From Heracleum sosnowskyi (taxonomy: Eukaryota; Streptophyta; Magnoliopsida; Apiales; Apiaceae), in contig CM061237.1 in the NCBI GenBank assembly GCA_030848705.1, positions 84,253,910 through 84,317,909 on the forward strand: a DNA stretch of 64,000 nucleotides, written 5' to 3'. Within the stretch, counting starts at the first letter, position 1, and every line of letters begins with the position of its first letter. Positions 12,385 through 24,051 of this stretch are shown here, piece by piece. A program made the position numbers and the translations under genes. The notes below the pieces were generated by a model. That model was given only the letters and a program-made list of their open reading frames with translations, was not told where the DNA came from and ran no database searches.

Positions 12385-13665
12385 ATGGATACACCCGTGG
12401 AACAAATTCTAGATCTTCTTCGCCAACAAACAGCTGCTTTAACACAACAGCAGCAGTGTTTGCAGCAACAACAGATACATCAATGACAACCAGCCGTACC
12501 AGCGGTTACTTTTAAGTCATTTCAGGCCGTGAAACCACCCAAGTTTAGAGGGACTGCAGATCCAGTGGAAGCAAGGGTGTGGTTAAAAGAAATGGAGAAG
12601 GCTTTTGCACTAGTGAAAGTTGAAGCGGACCAGAAAACTGAGTTTGCAAGCTACTTCCTGAAAAACGAAGCTAATTATTGGTGGGAGTCGGTGAAAGCTT
12701 TGGAAGGTACAACGACAGTTACTTGGGAGAGATTTACCGAGTTGTTTTTAGAAAAGTATTTTCCGCGTTATATGCAGAATCAGATGGAATTGAAGTTCTT
12801 TGAACTCAAGCAAGAGAATTTAAGTGTAACCGAGTATGAAGCCAAATTTACCGAATTGGCAAGGTTTGTTCCGGAGTTTGTCGACACCAATGAAAAGAAA
12901 GCTAGGAGATTCCAGCAGGGTTTGAAGCCGTGGATACGCAGTAGGGTGGCAGTGTTTGAGTTGGCTACGTATTCAGCAATAGTTCAGAAAGCTATGATTA
13001 TAGAGGGAGAGAGTGATCAATCGCAGAAGGAAAAGGACAACAATAAAAGGAAGGCTAAGAGTCAGGAACCAAGTCAGAGACAGGGGAATTTTCAGAATCG
13101 TTTCAACAGGAAGCCGGGATTCCAGGCAGGAAGGAATATGGGATTTAGGAAGCCGAATATTAGGAACGCTAGACCAGTTATTCGTCCACCGTTTGTAAAC
13201 CAACAGAAACCAAATGGTCCTCCACAGCTAGAATGTAAAACCTGCGGGAAAAGACATACGGAAAATTGCGTGAAGACTGATGTGGTTTGCTTCAAGTGTA
13301 ACCAGAAAGGACATTTCGCTAAAGAATGCTCGGCACCGACATGCTTCAATTGTGGAAAGTTTGGTCATATAGCCAGAAACTGTAGATTACCAGTACAACC
13401 TACTACCAACCAGCCGAGAGCCAGAGTATTTAACATGAATATGGAAGATGATGTGCAAGACACTGACGTGGTGACAGGTACGTTACTTGTAAACTCCGTT
13501 CCTGCTAAAGTGCTAATTGATTCTGGAGCTACCAAGTCATTTATTTCTGAAGATTTTTCTAGTAAATTGCAATGTGAAACTCGACCGTTAGATGAGGCGT
13601 TAGAGGTAGAATTAGCAAATCAGGATCGTGTTTCAGTTAATCAAGTTTGTCCGCATTGTGATTGA
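12385..13665 (+). pseudogene. gag: Gag-protease ORF, Tekay-like copy 2 (extra early stop)
   Basis: Corresponds to 3819-5099. A CGA to TGA change at 12484-12486 stops translation after 33 codons. The remaining gag (from about 12529) is otherwise open, with the same core, CCHC knuckles and DSGA protease site, and ends at the same frameshift as copy 1. The C-to-T change is private to this copy, so it arose after the duplication. Confidence 0.88.
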
Positions 13666-14645
13666 TATTTTAGGCCATCGTTTTCTTGCTGATTTAATAC
13701 CTTTCAAGTTGGGGGAGTTTGAAATTATATTAGGAATGGATTGGTTGTCAAAGTATAACGCACAAATTGATTGCAAGAAAAAGACAGTAAAGCTACAATA
13801 CCCAGATGACAAGGAAGTTGTGTTTCGAGGTCAGAAGCAAGTCCTGAGGTTATTAACAAGCATGCAGACAAGAAAGTTATTACAACAAGGTTGCGAAGCT
13901 TATTTGGTTTATGTGAATGAGGTAAAAGAAGATGCGCCATAAATAGAAGATATCCCCGTAGTGAATGAATTTCCAGATGTTTTCCAGATGAACTTCCAGG
14001 ATTACCACCAGATCGGGAAATCAAATTCGTTATAGAGTTGGCACCAGGGACAGGACCAGTTTCGAAAGCTCCGTATCGTACGACACCTGTGTAGAATTGA
14101 AAGAATTGGCAACTCAACTACAAGATCTATTGGAAAAAGGTGTAATTAGACCCAACATATCTCCGTGGGGTGCACCAGTTCTATTTGTGAAGAAGAAGGA
14201 CGGTAGCATGAGGTTGTGTATCGACTATCGTGAGCTGAACAAGTTAACTATCAAGAACAAGTATCCATTACCAAGAATCGATTATTTATTCGACCAGCTC
14301 AAGGGAGCGGTGTATTTCTCTAAGATCGATTTGAGATCAGGTTACCATCAGTTGAAGATCAAATCCGAAGACGTACCAAAGACTGCATTTCGCACTCGAT
14401 ATGGGCATTATGAGTTCTTAGTCATGGCTTTTGGTTTAACGAACGCACCCGCAGCTTTTATGGACTTAATGAATCGGATGTTCAAGAGATATTTGGATCG
14501 ATTTGTGATAGTATTTATAGATGATATTTTAATTTATTCTAAGACAGAGTAGGAGCATGCAGCACATTTGAGAGTAGCTTTGGATATCCTAAGGAAGGAA
14601 AGGTTATACGCTAAGTTTTCCAAGTGCGAATTTTGGTTAAAATAA
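13628..14645 (+). pseudogene. pol: Protease C-terminus and reverse transcriptase, Tekay-like copy 2
   Basis: Carries the same TAA after the protease (near 13940), the same missing base and the same TGTAG lesion before RT as copy 1, but has GGA where copy 1 has TGA. RT is open from 14097 with CIDYRELNK and FIDDILIYS. It gains a private TAG at 14550-14552 (CAG in copy 1) before the shared TAA at about 14643. Confidence 0.85.
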
Positions 14646-16054
14646 GTACAATTTTTGGGGCACGTGGTAAGGTGGAAGCGGTAATGAATTGGGAAAGACC
14701 GAAGACTCTGACAGAAGTCAGAAGCTTTATGGGTTTAGCAGGATATTACCGACGATTTGTGAAGGACTTTTACAAGATAGCTACGCCATTTACGACACTT
14801 ACCAGGAAGACTGAAAAATTTGAATGGAACGACAGATGTGAAGAAAGCTTCCAGGAATTAAAGAAGAAACTAACAACGGCACCAGTGTTAGCATTGCCGG
14901 ACGAATGCGGAAATTTCGTAATCTATTGTGATGCTTCTCATAAGGGATTGGGTTGCGTTCTGATGCAACATGATAAAGTAATTGCTTACGCTTCAAGACA
15001 ATTGAAAGCTCACGAACAGAAGTACCCGACTCATGATTTAGAACTGGCCGCGATAGTATTTGCATTAAAATTTTGGAGGCATCATTTATACGGGGAGAAA
15101 TGTGAGATCTACACAGACCATAAGAGCTTAAAGTATATCTTTACGTAGAAGGAATTAAACATGAGGCAACGAAGATGGTTAGAATTGATCAAGGATTATG
15201 ATTGTACCATTAACTATCATCCGAGGAAGGCAAACGTAGTAGCATACGCATTAAGCAGAAAAGAGAGATTGAAGATGCTTACAATGCCAATGGAGTTGCA
15301 CCAAGAATTTGAAAAGTTAGAATTAGAAGTTCGCATTCCAGACTCCACTGACGAAATGATTTATACAATGACGTTCCAACCACAGTTACTGGAAAAGATC
15401 AAGAAGTGCCAAGAAGAGGTAAGAAATCAAGACATTAACAACTTAACAGGCGAGGAAATATGTAGTCAAGCAGATGATGAGGGAATTCTGAGATTTTCTT
15501 CCAGGATATGGGTACCCAATGTGACGGAACTGAAAAACAAAATTTTGCGGGATACTCATAGTTCAAAGTATTCAATCCATCCAGGGAGCACTAAAATGTA
15601 TCGAGATCTGAAGGAAAATTTCTGGTGGCCAGATATGAAGAGAGAGATTGCAGAATGGGTCAGCAGATGTTATACGTGTCAAAGGGTTAAAGCTGAACAT
15701 CAAAGGCCGAGTGGATTACTACAACCATTGGAGATTCCAGAATGGAAGTGGGAGCATATTGCTATGGATTTCGTAATAGGTTTACCAAGGACAAAAGCTA
15801 ATCATGATGCTATCTGGGTTATTGTTGATCGATTGACAAAGTCAGCACATTTTCTTCCGATTAATGAAAGGTATTCGGTAAATAAGTTGGTTCATCTTTA
15901 TTTAAATGAGATAATAGTACGTCACGGAGTGCCAGTTTCAATTGTGTCCGATAGAGATCCACGGTTTAATTCAAGGTTTTGGAGACAATTTCAAGAAGCT
16001 TTGGGAACCAGACTTAATATGAGCACGGCGTATCACCCTCAAATAGACGGGTAG
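14646..16054 (+). pseudogene. pol: RT thumb, RNase H and integrase, Tekay-like copy 2
   Basis: Same deletion at the start of this segment as copy 1. RNase H is cut by a private TAG at about 15146, where a three-base deletion and C-to-T change turn CAG AAG AAG into TAG AAG. Integrase is open from 15161 to the shared TAG at 16052-16054. Zinc-binding and core motifs match copy 1, with a few substitutions (for example Leu to Val near 15522). Confidence 0.87.
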
Positions 16055-16804
16055 AGTGAACGAACTATTCAGACAATTGAAGACATGCTACGAGTATGTG
16101 CACTGGACTTTGAAGGCAGTTGGGATGATCATTTACCATTGGTTGAATTCTCTTACAATAATAGTTACCATGCCAGCATTGGAATGCCACCTTTTGAAGC
16201 TTTATATGGACGACGATGTCGATCTCTGGTGTGTTGGGATGAGGTTGGTGAACGTAAGATACTAGGGCCTGAACTGACTCAACAAACTAAGGAAAAGATT
16301 GATCTCATTCAAAGACAATTGGTAGCTGCTCAAAATCGACAACGGAAATATGCAGATGAGTTAAGGAAGGACATGAGTTATAATACAGGAGATCAAGTGT
16401 TATTGAAGGTTTCACCATGGAAAGGATTGACCAGATTTGGGAAGAAATGGAAACTTAGTCCGAGATTTGTTGGACCTTTTGAGATTCTGAAGCGCGTGGG
16501 AAAAGTTGCATACAGATTGGCTTTAGCTCCACACATGCGACATATCCATAATGTTTTTCATGTATCGATGCTCAAGAACTACAATCCTGACTCAAGCCAT
16601 GTGATCGAATATGAACCAATAGAGATTCAGCCAGATCTATCATATGTAGAACAACCAGTGGAAATCTTGGACCATAAGGAGAAAGTGTTAATGAATAAAA
16701 CAATACCAATAGTAAGAGTTCTGTGGAGAAACCCTAAGGTAGAAGAGTCAACTTGGGAATTAGAAAGTGAAATGCGAGAGAAATATCCTTATTTGTTTAC
16801 CTAG
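16055..16804 (+). pseudogene. pol: Integrase C-terminus and chromodomain, Tekay-like copy 2
   Basis: Counterpart of 7492-8241, read after the shared TAG. The protein from 16085 to the end is the same as copy 1, including the GPF region and the chromodomain-like VLWRNPKVEESTWE. It is followed by the polypurine tract at 16831-16843 and LTR-C. Confidence 0.87.
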
Positions 16805-16830
16805 GTTGATTCTGGGGACAGAATCCTTTT

Positions 16831-16843
16831 AAGGAGGGAAGGA
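16831..16843 (+). other. Polypurine tract, Tekay-like copy 2
   Basis: AAGGAGGGAAGGA directly before the TGTAAG start of LTR-C. Confidence 0.9.
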
Positions 16844-19800
16844 TGTAAGAACCGAGAAACCGTATGTATATTTTTAGAAATTTAATATAATTCCTGGGTA
16901 TTATTTGTGAATTTAAGTACATTATGTGTTAATTATGGAAAATGTTTTGTTTAAATGATCATAGGTGCATGCCTTATAAATGCTACGTGGAATTATGTGA
17001 TTATTGATTTTTTTTTTTCAAAGTGAATTTTTTTTTATCTCTAATTTATAGTAATTATTGAACGAAGAATTCTGTTCCTTTCGCAATTATTGGAGAAATT
17101 GGTATATCGTTCGTACCAATATTTTATTCGTTAAAGCGGGATATATTCCCGAACATTCGTTACAAAGATATTTTGGTTCGTACATCTAAATAGTATTAAA
17201 ATATTCTCTTAAATATCTTCAATTATAGATAATTATCGTTTTGTAACTGGTACGCCTTATTCGAATAAAAACGATCCAACGGATCAATATTGAACCAAAA
17301 ATGTTATTTGAGGTATAATTTTTGTTAAATATAAATAGCCATACCGTAATTATTTTACGTGTAATAAAAGTATTAATTATCGATAATTATCCCTAAATTA
17401 CCCGAAACCCTAATTTCGTTCTTCGTGTTCTTGAAAAATCAAATCCAGAAACGAAGGTGTTACCGGATTCCAAATTCAAAGTTCTTATAACCAAATCGAA
17501 GCCCAGATCATCCTCTTCAACAATCCATCATCAGTTTTTGATTTTGGTAAAGTTTCGATTTTATTTCTTATTTTTGATATTTATTTCGAATTATTAATTT
17601 GGGGGTTTCTTTATTATTGATTGTTCTTGATACTTGATGGATTGATTGTGTTTATTATGTGATTTAGAGCAGGATTATGATTTTTATTTGAATTTTGGTG
17701 TTACAAATCGTGTAAATCGGAAAATTGTTGAACCGCCGGAAATTTTTACTATTTTGATCGGATTTTGTGTTGTAGTGATTGTTCCTTGATATGGCTTCCA
17801 TAACTCAATAGATCGGGAAGTTTAGAGTGCAAAGGCGTGTTTAAACTCGAAGTTTGATCCATTTTTAAGGATGTCAGAAACTTTTTCCGTCGCAGCGGCG
17901 GCGACGTTTTCCATCGATTCGTGCAGTTTTTACGAGTTGTTTGATGCGATTAGGAGTGCTGTGAGTTGGTTGTAGTGCCCGTGCTTATTTCTGTGAAAAC
18001 CCCGTGTTTTTGGTTGTGACCGGAGCAGTTTTCCCGGTAGCCGGACGTCGGCCGGAAACTGGGAAACCCAGTTTCCGGTGACGTGTTCTTGGCGACCCGA
18101 AAACTGTTCTTCACGACCCGTTTTCAAAACCCTACCGACCCGCTTTCAATCTGTTTTCCCCTATTTCAAAAACGTGAAAAGTGTTTCTGGGTTTAAATTT
18201 TTATTTTATTTATTCATTTTAGTTTTAAATTCAGAAAATAGTTTTTAATTTCTAAAAAAAAAATTGATTTTTAATTCATAAAATTTATTTGATAATTCTA
18301 ATAATTTTTATAAATTCTTTAATATTTATTAATTTCCAAAAATGGATTAAATTTAATTATTTTAATTATTTTTGATTAATAATTAATTTATTTAAAATGA
18401 TTGATTAATCTTTAATCAATTAATTTTTATAAATTCATTATTAATCGAATTTAATTAATCTAAATTAGATTTAATTATTTTCTTCACTTTTATTTATTCA
18501 ATAAATTGTTTAAATGTTTATAATTAGTCAATTAATTTTTATATTAATTGATTAAATTGTTTTTAAATCTTTATATTATCAAAAATGATCTGATATTCGA
18601 TCTAAAAATATTTTGTGACTTGTTTCTTTTCAAACGAGAGTTGAAGAACATTTTAAAATTTCTTTGTGACGATTACGTGACTTATATGATGCATTTAATT
18701 CATTTACATAAGGATATAGGCTGTACAAATTATGTGAGAAACTTGATTATTAATTTATAATTACGAATAACTGTTCCGGGACTTATTTGAACGTTTTGAT
18801 TGTGTTTGATATGATTGTAAAGGTTTATTAAAATAGAAATATGTCAGTGTGACTAGAAAATGAGGTTTACGAGGGTATTGACTTAGATATTGATTTTTAT
18901 TATAGAAGTGTTTGACGAGCGAGATTGATCAGAAATTCTTACCGTTGATCAGGCAAGTGTTATTATACTTTCACTTATTGTTCAAGTGATGTTATTTTAG
19001 AATAAATTTGGGCTATTGTTATACCATCTCATAAATTCACGAATATTCCTTCATATTTTTTATATCAGATTCATGCTTATTATATTGATTGGGAAACATA
19101 ATTATGGTGTTGAAATAATTGAAAAGACAGTTATTGGATTTATACGAATTCTTCCTTTCGAAAATCCTGATATGGAATATTGAGTTGAAATGTGGAATCC
19201 CTATATAAATGGGAATTTATGAACCCGATAAGGGTAAAGTTGTGATTTGGAAAAGTGAGGGTTTTATATTGAACCTGTGGATTGGAAATACACAGGGCCG
19301 AACGCCGGTCGCGAGATTTTCAATGATTTTTGGCCATGGTCAATAAGTGCCAAAATGGGCTGATTTTGATTGTGTTGCCCAGGGATCCCAGTTAAGCCTG
19401 CTGTGTACCACAGTATGGCTGGCGAGCTATGATCGATCGATCGTCGGCTTAGCTCGTAGCGTTTAGTAAATTCCAATTCATTTATTTTGATGATAAAGTG
19501 AGAAAAGTTACTTATATGATATTAGATTACTTTTAAAGTTATGTATTGGTATTGATAATCAAGTTTCATTGCTCTTACATTCCATAGATCCTTTCCAAAT
19601 ATATGTTCCGTATTGTTGAGTTAAAATGCATATTTATTGAATCATACATTGATATTCAGAGCTATATTTTATCGCACTGGCTGAGCATTTTTTCTCATTC
19701 TTGCTTCTTTGTTATTCTAATCTTTCAGATAGTTAAGAGGATGTCTCATTTTAGGCGAACAGCTAGGATGAGGGTGAACCGTCAGTTTCCCAGTGTCCGC

Positions 19801-20102
19801 GGCCAGGTAGTAGTTTGGAGTGTAATTTGTAGAAGGATTGTAAGAATAATGTAACCTTAACTGAATTAGTGTGTAAAACTTCGGTAGACTTTTAGTTGTT
19901 AGCGTAATTCCTTATCGGGGTTACCCTAATAACATAGTGGTTTGTAATAATATTAGTAGTTGTGTTGACTTGTTTCATATTATAACCTGTGCTCGATCCT
20001 TAGCATTTCGGGGTCACTTTTATACTGATATTATATTTCCAGAGTTGTGATTTATATTGGTTGTGCGCTACCCGATTTTGACCCCGGGTCGGGAGGGCGT
20101 CA
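16844..20102 (+). repeat. LTR-C of the Tekay-like array (terminal 3' LTR)
   Basis: 3259 bp, TGTAAG to GCGTCA. It shows more private differences than LTR-A and LTR-B show to each other, notably at 18660-18760 and 19690-19860. This is expected if A and B descend mainly from the original 5' LTR and C from the original 3' LTR. The right flank is copia integrase; the five bases after it are cagtc, a candidate target duplication whose partner is outside the window. Confidence 0.95.
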
Positions 20103-21106
20103 CAGTCTGTGACTGAGCTAGAGTCTGTGATAGCACCTTTCTCAAGATCAACAGTTTGAGTAAATGTGGGTTCTTCATCAACAATTTCTTCCTCCTCCAA
20201 GTATCCTTGATTCTAAAATCTAAGAGTCTGCATTTGACCATCCTAATGCAGTCCTGGAAACTTGGTTTCATCAAATGTGACATTTAAACTTTCATCTATG
20301 ATCATGTGTCCCAAGAGATAGACTCTGTAGGCAGTCCTTTCTAAAGCATATCCCATGAAGATACCTTCATAAGCTTTGGTGTCAAATTTCCCTTTCTTTT
20401 CATGGTTGTCTTTCATCATGAAGCACTTACTTCCAAACACATGAAAATACTTGACAGTAGGTTTCTTCTCATTCAGCAAATAGTAAGGAGTGTTCCCATG
20501 AGTCTTGTTAATCAAGGTTCTGTTCTGTGTATAACAGGCTGTGTTGATAGCTTCTTCCCAGAAGTATGTAGGTAACTTTGCATCATGTAGCACAGTCCTG
20601 GCAGCTTCAATGAGAGTTCTGTTCTTTCTCTCTACAACTCCATTCTGTTGTGGTGTCCTTGCAGCAGAAAATTGTTGCACAATTCCTTCATCCTTGCATA
20701 AATTGCCAAGAGTGGTATTTCTGAACTCAGTACCATTGTCACTCCTCAGAATTTGAACCTTGGCATTTGGAGTTCTGTCAAGAACTCTTAAGTGATCAAT
20801 GATGACTTGAGCAGCTTCTCTTTTGATTCTAGATACTTCACCCAAGTATACCTAGAATAATCATCCACCATAACTAATGCATATCTCTTCTTGGCTAAGG
20901 ATGGAACATTTACTGGGCCAAAGAGATCCATGTGAATTAGTTTGAGTGGTTCTGTGTTGGTGTTGACTTGCTTTGACCTATGCACAGCTCTCCTCAATTT
21001 TCCCATTTGACAGTCCTCACACAGTCCTTCTTGATAGAATTCCTGTTTAGGTAGTCCTCTTACCAGTTCCTTCTTCATTAGCATATTCATTGTCTTGAAG
21101 TTTAGG
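20103..21106 (-). pseudogene. pol: Fragment of SIRE-like copia integrase (minus strand)
   Basis: Reading from 21106 downward: the pre-integrase region (MNMLMKKELVRGLP, GLCEDCQMGK), then the integrase core (HMDLFGPVNV, ILRSDNGTEFRN, TPQQNGVVERKNRTLIEAAR). A frameshift lies near 20800-20845. The second frame ends at a stop at 20243, another stop follows, and then an acidic stretch (MEEEEIVDEEPTF). The fragment is cut at 20102 by the Tekay-like array and at 21107 by a gypsy LTR. Its last 189 bases match the start of copia-1 at 31601-31789 with five differences, so it may come from a different copy. Confidence 0.85.
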
Positions 21107-22473
21107 TGATAAGTGTGAGTTTTATCATAATATTGTCCCTATATTTTAGTTATTTTGTATTGATTTGGATTTTTATTTAATAAATTATAATGTTTTATTG
21201 TAGGTATGAAGGAGTTTTAATAAAGGAATGCTTGGAGCTTAAATGGCAAGAGTTGGAGATTAATTTGATTAAAATTCGGATTTTATGACCCACTTGCGCA
21301 ATTCACACTGTTTGGGCCATAACTGGAGTTCTATAAGTCCGATTCAGATGATTCAACAGCCCACAGAAAGCTTATGAGAAGGGCTTTATTTTAGAAGAGG
21401 TCCTGATATCATAGTCCAGCCGTATCAGTCCAAAAACACAGCCCAACAGCCAACTACGAATTTCTATACTGGAATTCAATTCTGAATGGGAAATCTCCTT
21501 GTATTTGTATTAAATAATTAAAAATACTTTTGTGAGAGATATTACTATATATTATTCAGACCTAATCTAAATATACATCATACGAGAACGGAAGAGGAGA
21601 GGAGAAAGAAGGAGCCGCACAAGGGAGGAGGAGAAGCCATCTACAGACAAGAATTTAGCCATTGAAGACATTCAATTGACTTTGTTTTCTCTTATCTTTT
21701 ATTTATCTCTTCTTATGAACATGTGTTTGTTGACTTGGAATTGTTTTGTATACTCTGATTATGAACTAATTGTATAAAGTTGGGATTTTTATGGAACCCT
21801 AGCATGAGATTATTGGTGTTTTGTTAAAGAGTATTGTATGCAGTCCTACGGTTTATTCATTCAAGTATTTTTCATGCTAATACTTGCTATTGTTTGATAA
21901 AATTTAGTGGGTTAACGAGTTAATTATAATATCGAGAGAGTTATAATTAATTGACATAAAACTTGAATGGTGCATGCTTATATCTTTTGATTATAAGATT
22001 GTTACGGTATAGACATATATTGTGATCATGCATAGCTTTGTGAATTGATGCTTAATTGTATTATGAGGAGTAAATTGGCATAGACATATGTTAGTTTACT
22101 TGGTAGAAATTATACTATAGTGATTTCGAGAGAAACCTATAACCATTGAATTCTAGCAAGTGAACTGTGGATTTGATATAGTGCTACGCAACTCTTTTAC
22201 CGATTTTCATGTGTTAGGGGGAAGTAATGATCCTGACTTATCTTATCATATTTGAAAAATGTCCTTGCTAGTATAATTTAGTTGGTTAATTTAGTTGTCA
22301 TTATTAATTTAGTTATAAAACCATCAATCAACTTTTGTGTTCGATAACCGAATTGTTTGATATTACTTGCAATTAATACAAATATACAGTCATTGAGGAA
22401 CGAAATCTGGTATTCACTACTATATTACTTGTTTGCGATTATGTACACTTGCACATCTATATTTTACGCAACA
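21107..22473 (+). repeat. 5' LTR of the non-autonomous gypsy element
   Basis: 1367 bp from TGATAAGTG to ACGCAACA. Positions 21309-21630 match 31287-31600 closely, identifying an LTR pair. The primer site starts six bases after the end. Left of 21107 is copia integrase sequence. Confidence 0.8.
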
Positions 22474-22479
22474 AGTTTT

Positions 22480-22497
22480 TGGCGCCGCTCCCGGGGA
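22480..22497 (+). other. Primer binding site, tRNA-Asp type
   Basis: TGGCGCCGCTCCCGGGGA. The complement of the 3' end of plant tRNA-Asp would be TGGCGCCGTTGCCGGGGA, so two positions differ. This primer type is characteristic of Athila and related gypsy groups. Confidence 0.8.
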
Positions 22498-22559
22498 CTT
22501 TTACAGTTTTTATTGAAAAATTAATTATCTTGCAGTTTGGTTTGTTTTTGTGTGCTTAC

Positions 22560-24051
22560 ATGGATAATTCTAGTTGTTTCTCAGGTCAACAACATAGAGT
22601 TATGTATTTTCCACAAGCGATGGATATGGGGTATCGCGAAGATTGCGCTACACGAAATCAAGAATTTCTTTCCTTGCAGGCTAGATTATCTTCCGTGTCA
22701 GAGATGGTATAGAATTTGAGCATGGCAACAACAGTGTCCACCGCGAAGTCAAGATGACAGAGTTTTGTGTGTGTATTGTTGCGGTGCTCATACCTATGAC
22801 TACTGTCCTTCCAATCCAGATTCTATTTGCTTTTCTGGTAATCAAAATTGGAGTAACCCATATTCCGATTCTTGCAACCAGTCATGGAGTCAACCTCTGA
22901 ATTATTCATGGGGCAATGAACGAGCTTATCTTGGAACTTCATCAATGGACTCTAATTATTCATGTTTTCAGCAGCCTCAACAGCAGGAGCCTGATGAAGA
23001 AGATCAATATAGTTCTCTGAGAACTCTGTTGAAGAAAGCTATTGAAAATCAAGATATTATCCAAACTCAATCAGATTCAATAAGGAACTTGGGGAATAAA
23101 GTTCGTGATCTAGTTGATGAGTTGAGAAATCAAACGCCAGGTTCTCTACCATGTGATACTAAAACTTGTGAAGAAGTTCAGATAGAGCATTCTGAAGGTG
23201 TGTTTACGGAAAGCGAAAAAAAGGTGGAGGTCTCTCAGACAACATCTGACCATGAAGGATATGTAGAGGGCTCTTCAACAATAACTGTAAAGGATTTTCT
23301 AGTTTCTGATAAACTAGAGCAAAATTCTTATGAAGATCCTTTGGAGCAGCCCATGATTCTAGATTTTGGACATAAGAATAATGGAGAGAAAAATCTAACT
23401 TTGTTGGAGGTTAATTCACAAGATGCAGAAATAGTGCAGCGTTTTGAGTCATTGGAAGTGCTATCTGCAGAAGTCAAACCTCTGAAAGCATCTGTTAAAG
23501 AACCACCTGATTTGGAATTGAATTTGACGCCCTCTCATTCTCAAGAAGTTTATTCGAGCTCATCCCCAATTTATTCTATCATCATCTCAGCAGAGTTACC
23601 TCCAGACAAAAAAGAAATTTTTTTTGAGGTTCTACAGAATAGCAAGGTAGCTATTGGAAGGGGTATTTCATATTTTTGTGATTTTATGTGCTCTCTAGGC
23701 ATGCAAATCTTGTTGGTAGACACCGTAATGGGTTCTTTTGAGGAACGAGAAAGGTTGACATCTCCGACTTCGTCCATTATTATTTCAGCAGATTTAGCTC
23801 CTGATAAAGAATTATTTTGGGAGGTTTTGAAAAAGCACAAGTCAGGAAGTGGATGGATAATTTCATATATTCGAGATAATATTTATTCTTTGGATATGAA
23901 AATATGGAGTGTGGGCAGTGACGAAAGCACTTTTGATGAGCATTGGAGGCTGAATCTTGTTGTCAAGGACGTGGTTCCGAGAAATATTATTAAATGGCCA
24001 CTAGGGGATGCAATGTGGAGTTTTACACTATGGTATAAAATTATTAACTGA
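22560..24051 (+). pseudogene. Gag-like remnant ORFs of the non-autonomous gypsy element
   Basis: A short frame from ATG 22560 (MDNSSCFSGQQHRVMYF) stops at 22712. A second frame is open from about 22765 to 24051 without a convincing ATG. It begins with a single knuckle (CVYCCGAHTYDYC, C-x2-C-x3-H-x4-C) followed by the GN..W.NPYS..W..P..SWG pattern seen near the end of Athila/Tat gag. A predicted helical segment (about residues 85-130) and an acidic linker follow. Last come two copies of a 60-65 residue unit, beginning SIIISAELPPDK and SIIISADLAPDK. The function of the duplicated unit is unknown. No pol follows; gggaggcaaccc comes next. Probably a gag relic, possibly still making a protein. Confidence 0.6.

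Larger units (their letters stand above)
1..20102 (+). mobile_element. Tandem array of a Tekay-like Ty3/gypsy chromovirus: three LTRs, two internal regions
   Basis: One LTR-retrotransposon unit is repeated head to tail with a period of about 8.56 kb: LTR-A (cut by the window edge), internal 1, LTR-B, internal 2, LTR-C. The right border is exact, because LTR-C ends in gggcgtca and is followed by unrelated copia integrase sequence at 20103. Lineage is inferred from gag with CCHC knuckles, an RT with FIDD, a gypsy-type RNase H and integrase, and a C-terminal chromodomain, together with an LTR of about 3.26 kb. These fit the Tekay/Del clade. Both internal regions share the same frameshifts and stops, so neither is autonomous. 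The left target duplication lies outside the window. Confidence 0.93.

Noticed and set aside
1..20102. Two independent insertions of the same gypsy family side by side
   Set aside because: A shared middle LTR and a shared set of lesions fit one duplication event; no target duplication is seen at the middle LTR.
20000..20283. Two minus-strand ORFs crossing 20102/20103
   Set aside because: They run from copia remnant into the gypsy LTR; the junction is an insertion border, not a gene.
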